Positions 22,826-33,694 of a stretch of 64,000 nt of DNA are shown here, in pieces. The position numbers and the translations under genes were made by a program. A model generated the notes under the pieces. The model was not told where the DNA came from and ran no database searches. It saw only the letters and a list, made by a program, of their open reading frames with translations. The stretch's first letter is position 1. Every line of letters starts with the position of its first letter. The DNA comes from Ochotona curzoniae (taxonomy: Eukaryota; Chordata; Mammalia; Lagomorpha; Ochotonidae). The DNA is taken from contig NW_024466599.1 in assembly GCF_017591425.1 (NCBI RefSeq), positions 20,870,001 through 20,934,000 on the forward strand, read 5' to 3'.

Positions 22826-23148
22826 TTCCTTAAGTTTTATTTATTTTTATGGCAAAGTCAGATATACAGAGAGAAGGAGAGACAGAGAGAAAAATCTGTC
22901 CGATGATCCACTCCCCAAGTGACCGCAATGGCCGGTACTGCACCAAGCCGAAGCTGGGAGCCAGAAGTTCTTCCGGGTCTCCCACGCGGGTGCAGTGTCT
23001 CAAGGCTTTGGGTCGTCCCTGACTGCTTTCCCAGACCACAAGCAGGGAGCTGGATGGGAAGAAGGGCCGCCTGGATCAGAACTGGCGACCATATGGGATC
23101 CCAGCGCACTCAAGGCGAGGACTTTAGCCGCTAGGTCACTGCACCAGG
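22826..23148 (-). mobile_element. Full-length young CSINE
   Basis: One of the least mutated copies, retaining CpG sites such as 'CGATGATCCACTCCCCAAGT', 'CTTCCGGGTCTCCCACGCGG' and 'GGCGAGGACTTTAGCCGCTA'. Target-site duplication: ACTGGAAATAACCTTTT (22809-22825) and ACTGGAAATAATCTTTT (23149-23165), 16/17. This fixes both boundaries. Confidence 0.95.
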
Positions 23149-23165
23149 ACTGGAAATAATCTTTT

Positions 23166-23842
23166 AAATTTTGCAAGTGATAGTCAATTGTTTTGGCTAT
23201 CAAATGAGCAAACTGGAAGAAATTGCAAGCTGCTAGAAGATTATGTGAATGGTGGGGAAGGGGGACAGAGGAGCTTTCTGCAACTGAAAACATTCGGAGC
23301 TCTGAGATCTCAGCGAGGACCAGAAAATTCACCTGAAAGTTCTTTCCAGGCTGAATGCCAAAGGTTTTTACTGAATGTTTTTCTGTGCTCAAAAATGTTG
23401 GAAACAACACAGAAAATAGGATAAAGAGGATAGATAAAAACCAAACAAATAATCCCAGTCTAATTGTATGAAATTATGTTGCAGTCATGTTGGCAGCTGA
23501 ATGTGGTTCTGATTCCACTGACCTCAGGTTAGGGGTTGACAAGGAACAGTTCGAGTGACCAGCAGAACACTAAGGCCAGACTAAAACCACTGGGATTCTT
23601 TGGTTCCCAGCCAAAAGCACCAGGGGCAGCACAGCTAATGTCTGACAAGCCATAACAATAAGGAAGATTCTGGAGAAGCTGAAGTCAGATGTGTATTTTG
23701 CAAAATAGAAACATCATCTTCTCAATTAAACAGGAATCCCTTGGAATCTATTCCTCCAATAGCAACTGGTCAATAGCTGCTACTGATTGATAGTAACTGA
23801 AGACAACTCATTACAGAACCAGTAGTGCTGACACTTTACTAA
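23166..23842. other. Unassigned
   Basis: No recognised element. Confidence 0.4.
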
Positions 23843-24122
23843 ATTTAAAAATATATATATGTTCATGTATTTGAGAGGCAGAGAGTGACTTCCCATCTAT
23901 TGGTTTATTCCCCAAATGATCAAGGCACCAAAGCTAAGAATCATTAATTTAATAAGCTCTCCCACTTCAGTTGCAAAAATTCAACTACCTGAGCCATCAC
24001 TGCTGTTTCCCAGGGTCTACATTAGCAGTAAACTGGAGTTAGGATTCGCAGTATCAAATCTAGGGATTCCAATGTGGAATGGGGCACTTGACTAGCATGT
24101 TAACTACTGGACAAACCCCACT
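23843..24122 (-). mobile_element. CSINE, very old copy
   Basis: 'GTATTTGAGAGGCAGAGAGT', 'TTTATTCCCCAAATGATCAA', 'AGCAGTAAACTGGAGTTAGG' and 'CTAGGGATTCCAATGTGG' keep the reverse-complement CSINE order with many changes. Confidence 0.75.
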
Positions 24123-24600
24123 GCATCTTATTAAACTTTTTATTTCGAGGAAGTGTAGATTTGCATAAAGTTCTAAGGTCTTCTGGTGCCCCTTTTAATC
24201 CACCTCTCCTCAAGGGCAACATCTTGTATAATATTAGTGCAAAACAACCACCAGAAATAGGATACTCATGCTGATAACATCCTGCAACCTAATTTAGATT
24301 TTCCTAGGTTTCTATGCATGCATGTTGACTTTTGTGCAGTTTGATCTCAAGCATCATTCTTGCATCCACCACCAAAGAAAAGATACTGAACATTTCCATC
24401 ACCAAAGAAATTTGCATGCTGTTCTTCTATAACCACACCCACTTCCTTCCCATGCCTATTCTTAATACTCAGTAGCCATTAATCTACTCTGCACCTCTAT
24501 AATTTTGTCATTTCATAATTGTATATAAATGGAATCATGGGTATGCTAACGTTTTATGGATAACAGCATGCAATTAAGGACAAAGAATATCCCTTGAGGT
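24123..24600 (-). mobile_element. Ancient L1 relic
   Basis: 'TTAAACTTTTTATTTCGAGG', 'GTAGATTTGCATAAAGTTCT', 'GGGCAACATCTTGTATAATA', 'GAACATTTCCATCACC' and 'GTATATAAATGGAATCATGG' are text found in reverse-oriented old L1 (L1MC/ME type) regions. No frame survives. Confidence 0.6.
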
Positions 24601-25604
24601 GATAATTGAAACTGAAAAGATGAATTACTCCCCCTTATGAAGCATCTCTTATGCTAGAATGGCACACTACAGGGACAGTTGGCCTAATGCACTTGAACTT
24701 TTTGACGTTCTCAGGAAATGGTCACGTTATCTCACAACTTCAACAGGTGTGGTAGAGTACAGGGTAGGAGCTGGGGCTAGGAATTAGTCTTGTTCTCTTG
24801 GAGGGAACACAGAATGAGGACAGGATTCTCTCGTGGAGAGGTCAGGCTCAGAGGGCAGCTGCCTGGCAAGTGGTAAGGCCTGGGGTGGGAGTCAGGCCAG
24901 GCCTGCAAAAACGGCTTTAGAAGTGAAGTTGGCCTTTGCTCTCACTTGAGAGACCCACCTACATAACAGTGCTATGTATAAAGAATACTGTAAGAGGCTG
25001 AAATTACTAAAAGTAAGCCATTCTCAAGAACTGTAAAACAATCCACCTTGACTTCACTTGAATACATTAAATATTCAATACATGGTTCCTGATAAATGCA
25101 GGGTCAGGGAAAGCAACACACAGCACAACAAAGAGGCCACAGGTCAAAGGGAAGAGCCTGAATTAGAGTAATGGCAGAGAAAGGTGGTTGTAAAAAAAAA
25201 AAATGATAGATAAGACTTGGGAGTGATTAGAAGCAGAGGAAAAAGTGTGGAAAAATCATACAGGTCCCCAGATTTCCATCTAAATAAACAGGAAACTCAG
25301 GGCAGGAGAAGTCCAGGGAGGATGAAATAATTTCACTTTGTAGAGGAGGAGTTACTGGGATGGCTTCTTCCAAGCGGAAATGACTAGAAAGAAGTTGAGA
25401 GATGTGGGATGAAACTTGGAAGAGATGAAAATTAGACATACTGATTTGACAATTATCTCCTAGTTGAAATCACAGATTTCTAAGGAAAAGAATTTTATGG
25501 GAGCCCTAAGGTTCTAAAACGATCGGAGAAAGAAGAGAGCTCACAAAGAATACAGATTCTGGACTCACAGTTGGAAGGTTGGACACAAATCAGCACATCA
25601 GGGG
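24601..25604. other. 1 kb without recognised element
   Basis: A short A run at 25191-25203. No family named. Confidence 0.4.
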
Positions 25605-25855
25605 TCAGCACTGTGATATATTGAGTTGAGCCTCCAGCTGGTGATGACCCAAATACCTGGACCCCCCCCACTGTCCATGTGGGATACCCAGATGGAATTG
25701 CTGGATTCTGACTGGCCTGGCCCAATCCTGATAGTCACAGCCATTTGGAAAGTGAGCCAGTAGATGGAAGATTCTCTCTCTCTTTTTCTCCTCCTCCTTC
25801 TTCTCTCTTCTCCTCTCTATATAACTCTGCCTTTCAAATAAATGAACAAATTAAT
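25605..25855 (+). mobile_element. CSINE with internal deletion
   Basis: Head-side text 'GTCCATGTGGGATACCCAGA', body 'GGCCTGGCCCAATCCTGATA', 'GAAAGTGAGCCAGTAGATGG', CT-rich stretch and AAATAAATGAACAAATT tail. The middle part around the 'GGGAAAGCAG' block is absent. Confidence 0.8.
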
Positions 25856-26149
25856 GAATCACCACAGTAGTAACTTCAGAGAAAGGGCAGAATTTCAAGA
25901 AGGAGAGGTTAAACAGTATCAAGTGCTTCCAAACAGCTAAACCAAGACACAGAACAATGCCTTAAAAGCTTAAACCTGGAAGGTTTTTCCCTTGGGAGCT
26001 GCAGTCTGAGGCTCATCTCAAATGGAAAAATTCTAAATGATGGAATTTCTAGTAAGGCAATAGGTATTTATTTACTCAAGAAAGGATAGCTTTAGTGGTA
26101 TTTCTTTTTAATGGTTTGCACAGGGATCTGGCTCCCCCAACTCAAATAG
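25856..26149. other. Unassigned
   Basis: No recognised element. Confidence 0.4.
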
Positions 26150-26550
26150 ATGTCTGAATACCAATGTTCTAACTTTGTGGTCAACAAATGAATGCTAGTG
26201 TCTGACGGAATAAGGGTGGAGATGTTACCTAATGATGGTGTCTAGGAGGTAGGCCTCATGGGCGAATTTGGACCATCAAGTCATTGCCTTCTGAAGTTCT
26301 CCCAAGAGGGATAGCTCCATGAAGAGTTGGCTTCCTGTGTCTCTCTGCTTCCTGGCTCATAGTGTGGTCGTCTCTCCACACAAGTCCTGTCACTGCCAGC
26401 CTCTGTCAACTGCCAGACTAATGTGACTGCCCAATTTTGGACTGTGAACTTCCAAACTGTGAGCCAAAGCAAGCCTCCTTCCTCCCTAAGTGGTTGCTCT
26501 AGGGCACTTCAGTGATGGTAACTAAAAGCTGACTAATAACATCTCAAATC
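26150..26550 (+). mobile_element. MaLR LTR (MST/MLT-like)
   Basis: 'GTTCTAACTTTGTGGTCAAC', 'GGTGTCTAGGAGGTAGGCCT', 'GGACTGTGAACTTCCAAACT' and terminal 'TAACTAAAAGCTGACTAATA' preserve the LTR order. Solo LTR. Confidence 0.75.
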
Positions 26551-26654
26551 CCACCATTCGACAGCTGCCTACTCCAGCTCTAGTTAGGAACTCCCTTGCT
26601 CAACCACAAGGATAGGTAATCTCCAGAGATTCCAGCAGATGACTAAGGAATAGT

Positions 26655-26720
26655 CACCTCTCCCTTTCCCTGTTTCTTTCCCTCTTCCTCTTTCACTTCC
26701 TCCTCCTCCCTCTTCCCACT
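26655..26720 (+). repeat. CT-rich tract
   Basis: Polypyrimidine (TTTCCC/CTTCCTCC) stretch. The words 'CCAGCAGATGACTAAGGAAT' occur just before and just after it (about 26633 and 26723), a short direct duplication flanking the tract. Confidence 0.75.
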
Positions 26721-27223
26721 CTCCAGCAGATGACTAAGGAATAAGTAAGACATGGGTGAAAGAAGCAGAGAATAAATAAGGAAAACAAACATAGGATATT
26801 AATAAACATTATGGATAGTACTGAAATTGAAAACAAGAAAACTAAATTGACACTGATTACAGATGACATGATTTTATACTCAAAGTATAGAAAACCCTAG
26901 AGATCCCACCAAAGAACTTTTGTTTTCTATAAAGCTGCAGCACACAAAACATTAAAAATCAGTTGCAATTCTATATACCAGCAATCAACTATCCAAAAAT
27001 AAATAAAATTAAAAACAATTTCATTTACAACAGCCTTGAAACCAAAAATTTTAAAAAATTTAATCTAAAAAGCAAAAAACTTTGAACACTGTAAAACAAT
27101 GATACAAAATTTAAGGAAGGCACAAATAAATAGAAAGATATCCTCTGTTTGAGGACAGGAAGAATTAATATTGTCACAATGTCCATATTACTCAAAGCAC
27201 TCTAGATTCAGGGCAGTCCCTAC

Positions 27224-27587
27224 TGATGGAGCAAAGACATGAACCCCAAACATTCTAGTTCCTAAGCTATTAAGGTTCTTAGACTATAAATAGAGCCAAT
27301 CACTCCAAGGTCTCTTACCCTGTACTTCTAAAAACAAAACAAAAAAAGCCTTATGCAGACCTTGCCGCTTCCCTACCCTATCCTCTGCATTCCTTTCCAA
27401 AATCTAACCCCGGTAAGGAAGCCTGAAATGCTGGTGAAAAGCTACCTCAGCTCTGTCTACTCTTCCCATCTTTCTGAATCCCCCAACTCCTAAATACCCC
27501 AAGATCCTTAATATATAAAAGTTTCAACTTGCTGAAGGACTGGGCCTCTGCCACCTCTCCTCTGTTCTGTATCTTTTTTTCCCAACA
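27224..27587. mobile_element. Solo LTR (364 bp) inside L1
   Basis: A non-L1 block that begins TGATGG and ends CCCAACA, with the canonical TG...CA ends. It lies exactly between two halves of L1 text ('GGGCAGTCCCTAC' and 'CAAATTCTAACATTTTTCAC'). Direct repeats CCTAC (27219-27223) and CCTAT (27588-27592) look like a 5-bp (or exact 4-bp) target-site duplication. TATA-like motifs lie at 27285-27292 and 27511-27520. No viral gene sequence is present, so it is a recombination-derived solo LTR. Family not identified. Strand probably plus but not certain. Confidence 0.7.
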
Positions 27588-27847
27588 CCTATCCAAATTC
27601 TAACATTTTTCACAGAAACAGGAAAATCTATTCTAAAATTCATATGGAATCACAGAAGACTCAGATATGCAAATCTGGATGCATCACATTACCTGATCTT
27701 AAAGTTTACCAGAGTTATAGTAACCAAGTAGCATGATTCAAGAGGAGAGAAGAGACATATAGATCAACAGAACATAGAGAATCCAGAAATAAATCCATAT
27801 ATTTATGTTCAATTAATCTTCAACAAAGGTGCCAAGAAAATAGGTGG

Positions 27848-28170
27848 AAATGGAACTATGGTGATGGCCCAATTGGCTAATCCTCCACCTGCAAACAGCA
27901 TCCCTTTTGGGTGCTGGTTTATGTCCCAGCTGCTCTACTTCCCATCCAGCTCTCTGCTTACAATCTGAGAAATCAGAGGAGGATGTTCCACAGCCTGAAA
28001 ATCCTGCACTTGCAAGGGGGGCCAGGAAGAAACCCCTGGCTCCTGGCTTTGAATGGTCTCAGCTCTAGCTGTTACAGTCATTTGGGGTGTGAACTAGAGG
28101 ATGGAAGATCTTTCCCTCTGTCTCTCCTCTCTGTAAAATCTACCTTTCCAATAAAAATAGATCTTTTAAG
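27848..28170 (+). mobile_element. CSINE inside L1
   Basis: Head 'GGTGATGGCCCAATTGGCTA', 'GCATCCCTTTTGGGTGCTGG', 'CTACTTCCCATCCAGCTCTC', tail 'CTTTCCAATAAAAATAGATC'. L1 text continues on both sides. Confidence 0.88.
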
Positions 28171-28492
28171 AAAAGAATAGAAAGATAGAAAAGGATAAGA
28201 AAAGGATAGAATATTATCCAGAAAATTATACTGGCTAGCCTGAAAAGGAAAGAAATTGCTTCCTTAACCTCACTCAACATGAAAAAAAAAATCAACTCAT
28301 AATGGATTAAAAGTTGTTGGTCTTAAAAGTCAGACCTAAAACTGCAAAACTGCTAGAACAAAGCACAAAGCATAGAGGGAAAGGTTGCAGATATTTATCT
28401 AACCAAACGAAAAAAAAAATCAGATATGACCTAAAAAAGCACAAACAACAAAAGCAAAAACAGACAAATGAGATGGCCTCAAACTATGAAGC

Positions 28493-28775
28493 TTGGGCCA
28501 GAGCAGTGGCATCGCCAGCTAATCTTCTGCCTGCTAGTGCTGGCATCTCACATGGGTGCCAGTGCAGGTTCCAGCTATTCCACTTTTGATTCAGCTCTTT
28601 GCTTGGGAAAGCAGTGAAGTCCCTGGGAGCATGCAGCCTCGTGGGAGATCTGGAAGAAGCTCCTGGTTACCGGATTTGGATTGCAGCTGCATTCCCATTG
28701 CAGCGCTTCTCTCCACATCTCTCCTTCTATCTATCTAAAATCTAGTTTTCAAATAAAATTAAATAATTTAAAAAA
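28493..28775 (+). mobile_element. CSINE inside L1
   Basis: Head 'GGGCCAGAGCAGTGGCATCG', 'GGCATCTCACATGGGTGCCA', 'GGAAGAAGCTCCTGGTTACC', tail 'TTTTCAAATAAAATTAAATA'. It sits between L1 blocks encoding the ORF2 C-terminal region. Confidence 0.88.
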
Positions 28776-29102
28776 CTATAAAGTTTATGCACAACAAAAG
28801 AAACAATCAAGATACCAAAGAGGCAACATATGAGATTATGGGAAGTATGTGCAAACCCTACTTCCAAGAAGGGATAAATTACCGCAAATACAGAAGGAAC
28901 CCTAAGAACTTCAGAGCAAGAATTTTAAAAATGCAAATTTAAAATTGGCAAAGAACCTGAAATGACATTTCTCAACAGCAACAACAAAAAACATGTAAAT
29001 GGTTAACTGCTATCTGGAAAAATGCCCACTACCACAAACCTCAAGGAAATGAATATTAAAACCACAAGGAGATATCACTCCACACCTATGTAGGGCAGCT
29101 AT

Positions 29103-29524
29103 TGTTGAATGAAAAACTTTAGACATTAAATTCAACAGAGTTTAATTCAACTTGGAACAATTCCAGAATTGGGCAGCTCCCAGAACCAGAATAGGATCAG
29201 AGCAACGACGGGGCTGTTACATGGCTGAATAATATTTATAGACAGAAAACGGAAATGAAGTGCAAAGACAGCTGGATTTGGTTAAAGATTGATGCTTGCT
29301 TTATTTAAACCTGGCTTGAATAGTTGACTGCCTATGCTTGGCTGAAAGGCTGAAAATTGGCTGCTGAGGTTGGCTGAGACTCAGTGCTAGCAGCTATCAG
29401 GGTAGGTTACAGAGTCTGTTTCCACCTCAAGTTTGGTTACAGTGCACTATATATGGAGAAATCTTTAGGCCAAACCTAAATCATGCATGTTTGCAGCTTT
29501 AGGTCATTTTAATTAAATTCAACA
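29103..29524 (-). mobile_element. Solo LTR (422 bp) inside L1
   Basis: Plus strand begins TGTTGAAT and ends ATTCAACA, a perfect 8-bp terminal inverted repeat of TG...CA form. It splits the L1 text 'TAGGGCAGCTA...CTATTAAAAAGAG'. Flanks CTAT (29099-29102) and CTAC (29525-29528) fit a 4-bp target-site duplication with one later change. On the minus strand a TATATATAG box (complement of 29447-29455) lies upstream of an AATAAA signal (complement of 29300-29305), which supports minus orientation. No gag, pol or env sequence. Class I ERV-like by duplication length, family unknown. Confidence 0.75.
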
Positions 29525-30265
29525 CTACTATTAAAAAGAGAAGACAGACAGGTGTGGTGAGAATATACTGCAAAGGAGCTCTTATCTACTGTTGTTGAGA
29601 ATGTAGCTTAGCAGAGTCAAAAGAGCAAAACAATATGGAGGTTCCCCCCACCCAAAATTAAAACCAGATCTACCCTCTGACCTAGCAACTCTACTTCTGG
29701 GCACTTAGCCAATGGAGATGAGATCGATAAGTCCAAGAGGTGTCTGCACTCCCTTGTCAATTTTAGTATCATTTACAATCTCTAAGACCTGAATACAATG
29801 TGAGTGTCCATCAACAAATCAATGGGTAAAGAAAAGGTGGTAAATACCCACAATAGAATGGCATCCATCCTTTAAAAAGGAGGGAAATTGTGTCATTTAC
29901 AATAACATGGATAAGTCTGGAGGACGTGAGAGTAAGTACAATAAACCAAGCACAGAAAGACTCCATGATCTCACTTAAATATTCTCATGAATGGGGACTG
30001 GGGAGAGTAGAGAGAATGGGAGAGATGTTGGTCAAAGGATGCTCAATTTTAATTGGAAGGAATATATCAAAGGGATCTATGGCTAAAGAACATAGCAATT
30101 ATGTTACTAGCATTTGAAAATCTCTACTAGCATGTTTCAAGTGTTCCCAGCAGAAAAAAAGAATGCTAACCATGCATGTGAGAATAGATATGCTAATTAG
30201 TTAGATTCTACCACATACATATATACCAAAATGTCTTGCTGGGCACCATAAATTTTTCTGCAAAT

Positions 30266-30769
30266 AAATTCATCTGTATATTAAAAATACAAATAAATAC
30301 AGTTTTTAAAACCATTTCTTGGAAATAGAAATAGTAAGAACCACATTTTACTTGCAATACCTGTTGTGTCCCTGGGGATCTTCTCAGCAGACACTGTTGG
30401 CAAGCATGAGGATGTGCTGCTCATTCTGCCTGCTGACCAACAGCCCTGTCACCCAGCCCTTCTGCTCCACCACTCCACCACTCCACCACTCCCTGACGTT
30501 CTACAAAGACTGAGCTTGGCAGTGAGACCAGTGCAGGCCTACTCTGTGGGGCCCTTCCCACAAACAATGCTGCCTCCAGGGCTCCCCTTCAATTCTGCCT
30601 TGGAATGCTTCCCTTACCCTCCTTTCAATCAGACATGCAGCTGTGCCTGAACGTTCTCTCTCTCTCTCTTTTTTAAGTCTTTTCTTTTTTCCCATTTATC
30701 CTTCAAGACATTTCTCCCAACAAAACTGTGGTACATCTAATCCTAATTGCACATCTGCTAGTAAGGAAA
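30266..30769. repeat. Unassigned with CCACCACT and CT repeats
   Basis: Contains three to four units of CCACCACT/CCACTCCA type at 30465-30492 and a (CT)n run at 30653-30670. No gene supported. Confidence 0.5.
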
Positions 30770-30960
30770 CTTGAGTTTATGCCAATACTTAACCCCATTT
30801 CATAATTAGGACACTACAAAGCACAAGCCCTATTGCCCCACTTTCCAGATAAGAAAACTGACACATGGAGTGGTTATCTGCTTACCTAACATCACAGTGT
30901 CAGTAGATGGGTAGAAGTGAAATTGGAACCCAGAACTACCTGATCTGCATGTAGCTTTCC
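30770..30960 (+). mobile_element. MIR fragment
   Basis: 'CCCACTTTCCAGATAAGAAA', 'CTTACCTAACATCACAGTGT' and 'GAAATTGGAACCCAGAACTA' are MIR core and 3' region. Confidence 0.75.
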
Positions 30961-31099
30961 CTTAGCTTTCCATACTTGCCACTGCTTCCCTCATCACAAT
31001 ATCAGTCACAGTGGTTGTGTTCTAAGTGTAGAATTTACTCAGTTAATCCTGCCTTGGGCTATTGCCCATAACGTTTATTTTGTTACAAAAATGCATTTA

Positions 31100-31352
31100 C
31101 CTGAAAATCAGTACAATGTCAGAGAGAGAGAAAGAATGAGCTTCCATCTGCTGGCTCACTCCCCAAATGGCTACAACAGCCTGAACTGGGCCTGGCTAAC
31201 GCCAGGAGCCAATAGCTTCGTTCAGGTCTCCTACACGGGTATAGGGGCCCAAGCACTTCAGAGATCTAGATCAGAAGTGGAGCAGCCAGAACATGAACCA
31301 TATAGGTGTCAACATCACAGTGCTTTATCTACTGAACCACAACTCTGGCCTC
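31100..31352 (-). mobile_element. CSINE
   Basis: Reverse-complement order: AGAGAGAGAAAGA, 'CTGGCTCACTCCCCAAATGG', 'GATCAGAAGTGGAGCAGCCA', ending 'CTGAACCACAACTCTGGCCT'. Tail side short. Confidence 0.88.
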
Positions 31353-31379
31353 TGCCCATATTGTTTATGCTCTTTTATT

Positions 31380-31690
31380 GAAGAGCCAACTCCTCGTGCT
31401 CTTTAGAGTCTAGGCAAAAGAATACTTCCTGTCCTCCCTAATTTAAGCACATCCTTTCTGGTTTTCCCTATCTTTATCCCTGGTCTATTTCCTCCACAGT
31501 GCTCACTTCAATATACAAGGATTTTCTTTGATGTTCAGTGTTTTCATCTTCTGTCCCTAGGATGCATTTCCCACAATGCCATCAATCATGTCTTTCTCTT
31601 TTACCACTGAATGGAGAAACCCTAGTGTGGTGCTTAGCACGTAGTCAATAAACATTTGTAGAACAAATGAATGATCACGTCAGTGAATGC
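31380..31690 (+). mobile_element. L2 3'-end fragment
   Basis: 'CTAATTTAAGCACATCCTTT' through 'GTGGTGCTTAGCACGTAGTC' and the terminal 'AATAAACATTTGTAGAACAA' plus ATGAATGA is the L2 terminus, ending in its typical short tandem tail. Confidence 0.75.
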
Positions 31691-31743
31691 ATTTGTAGGA
31701 TGATTCTCCATATACGTTATCTCATGTATTAATGGGAGAAGGA

Positions 31744-32075
31744 AGCTAGTATTTTGGTGTAGCAGATAAAGCCACACCTGTAATGCTAACATCCCATATG
31801 GCGGGCACTGGTGCATGTCCTAGCTGATCCACATTTGATCCAGCTCCCTGCTCATGGCCTGTCAAAAGCAGCAGATGTCCCAAGTGTTTGGGCCCAAGCA
31901 TCCACATGAGAAGTCTGGAAGCAGTTCCTGGATACTGGCTTTGGCCTGGCCTACTTTTGGACATTGTGGACATCTGGGGAGTGAACCAGCTGATGGAAGG
32001 TCTCTGCTTCTCACTCTTTCTAATTCTGACATTCAAATAAATAAATTTTTTTTAAATTACTAAAAAAAAAAATGG
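31744..32075 (+). mobile_element. CSINE
   Basis: 'TTTGGTGTAGCAGATAAAGC' head, 'ACATCCCATATGGCGGGCAC', 'GATCCAGCTCCCTGCTCATG', 'GGGGAGTGAACCAGCTGATG', tail 'TTCAAATAAATAAATTTTTT' plus A-run. The stretch 'CTGGCTTTGGCCTGGCCTAC' marks an older subfamily than the copies at 15165 or 22826. Confidence 0.9.
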
Positions 32076-32989
32076 GGAAAGATCACAGACAAAATGAAAA
32101 GAGAAAGGTTCAATCTATCAGATGGCAGGAAAAGATCACTCCTTATCTGTCCACAATTGTCTCTAGTGATGGGTGTATCTGTATCCTGCAAAAACATGTC
32201 CCATATCTGGAGAAATGGCAGTGTTTTTCCTAGAAGAGATGTTGTGTAGGACTAGCAGTTCAGCAAGCAAGTCACATCGTGATGACAAATACCTTTCAGC
32301 TTTACCTCTGAAGGACACTGGAGATCAAGGAGGACTGATATCCATTAAAGGTGTCAGAAATGTCAGCCAAGACTTGCGGCTACACTCAGGCCTGTTGCTG
32401 CTGAGTTCAGTGGGTTTGTCCCTGGCAGCCTACAGCAGAATCCTGCTGCCAACAGTTAATTTAGTGGAGCTGGTAGTTGGGGTGATTTGGTCTAACAAAG
32501 GCTTCCCAACATTGCTGTAGCCTCCTTGCCACCCTGAGGTGACCTGCTCTGGGCATGTATGTTCCACTGAGGCTGCTTTTCCCCATCCTGCTCTCTACAA
32601 ATATCTGGCAAGAATAAGTTCAAGGTTGCCAGAAGCAGGAGGAACAAACAGATCTTTTCTTGGGAGGGAGAGAAACCCCTTCTGGCGGTTTTAGGGCCAC
32701 ACCTCATAGAGCTCTTTTAAGAGGAAACCCAGCTGCTCCCCTGGCCCAAGGCCAACTTCATTGAGCTTAAAGTTTTAGATGAGCTCTTACATCATTCTCG
32801 GCACAACAGGGCCCAACCCTAAATCCAAGTCTCCCTGCATGTGACACCAGCATTACTGGACAGATGGCTTCCCTTGTCCACTGGTATGTAAAGATATTAA
32901 TTCTTATGCTCCCCATCATTATTGTTGTTGTCAACAACATGGTCCTCACCACTACCCAGTAACCACTTTCATTTTAAATAAACCCTAAC
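32076..32989. other. 0.9 kb without recognised element
   Basis: Includes a 115-residue open frame at 32173-32520 (+), M-Y-L-Y-P-A start, leucine-rich second half. I recognise no domain, no upstream regulatory signal and no splice structure, so I leave it uncalled. Confidence 0.4.
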
Positions 32990-33070
32990 CACTTACAAAG
33001 CATCCTCAGATACAGTATCCATTTAATTCTGACAACAACTTCTCCACTTGGCACAAGATAAATAAATTAT
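32990..33070 (+). mobile_element. MIR fragment
   Basis: 'CCACTTACAAAGCATCCTCA' then 'CCATTTAATTCTGACAACAA' resemble an MIR 5' half. Short. Confidence 0.45.
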
Positions 33071-33419
33071 TTGGCTTTTTGTTATAGGGAATAGAAACCC
33101 AGTTCATATCATGAAAGGAAGGCTTGGCCAGGACACAGGATGGCTCACAGAGACAATAATGGGCCAACAGCAGGCCCCCTGTGCATACTGGAACCAGGGC
33201 TAGAGGAACCCCTGGGAGCCCATCATCTCCCTTTGTCTCTGTCTGGCTGCTAATCTACTGCATTTATTCCTCCTTTGTGGATTGGCCTCCTTTAAAGGCT
33301 ACTCCTGAATACCTGCAACAGCTTACACATTCAAACATGTACATTCTTCCCCCCCTTCTCCCAACACAGCTTCAGTATGTACTCCCATCCCAGATGCCAG
33401 GGTAAAGAACTGTCAGCCA
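33071..33419. other. Unassigned
   Basis: No recognised element. Confidence 0.4.
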
Positions 33420-33690
33420 GGGCTGGCCTTTGGCCTAGCTGTTGAGGTACAGGTAGGGACTGCTTTCACATCCCAGCTCTGGCCAGCTACCTGCTAATGC
33501 AAACATTGGGGTACAGTGAATGATGGCTCTAATACTTGAGTCTGCCAACCACACAGAAGGCTTGCATTGAGGTTCCGGCTCCTAGCTTGGATCTTATATC
33601 CAGCGACCGTGCTTGTAGTCATCTGAGGAGTGAACTAGGGAATAAGAATACACTCTCTCTTTCTCCCCTTTTCCTCTCAAATAAGACACT
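33420..33690 (+). mobile_element. CSINE, old subfamily
   Basis: 'TTTGGCCTAGCTGTTGAGGT', 'ACATCCCAGCTCTGGCCAGC', 'CCTGCTAATGCAAACATTGG', 'AGTGAACTAGGGAATAAG' and a CT-rich end follow the old CSINE variant that has 'CTGCTAATGC' in place of 'CTGCTTGTGGC'. Confidence 0.75.
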
Positions 33691-33694
33691 CACT

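Larger units (their letters stand above)
26815..30265 (+). mobile_element. L1 ORF2 3' half to 3' end, with insertions
   Basis: Old mammalian L1. At 26850-26885 the reading T-L-I-T-D-D-M-I-L-Y corresponds to the reverse transcriptase catalytic 'F-A-D-D-M-I-L-Y' box. Later segments match ORF2 downstream text: the 'AATCAGTTGCAATTCTATAT' block, 'ATATCCTCTGTTTGAGGA', 'AAAATCAACTCATAATGGAT', 'AAATTAAAACCAGATCTACC', 'GTGAGTGTCCATCAACAAAT' and 'CACTTAAATATTCTCATGAA'. It ends in an AT-rich 3' UTR. Stops and indels abound, so no protein is made. Interrupted by a solo LTR (27224-27587), a CSINE (27848-28170), a CSINE (28493-28775) and a second LTR (29103-29524), and the L1 text resumes after each. Confidence 0.88.

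Noticed and set aside
27224..29524. A single provirus bounded by the two LTRs
   Set aside because: The two LTRs differ in sequence and probably orientation, each has its own short flanking duplication, and the DNA between them is L1 plus CSINE, with no retroviral coding sequence.
26815..30265. Intact, active L1
   Set aside because: Only the 3' half of ORF2 remains, with many stops and four insertions.
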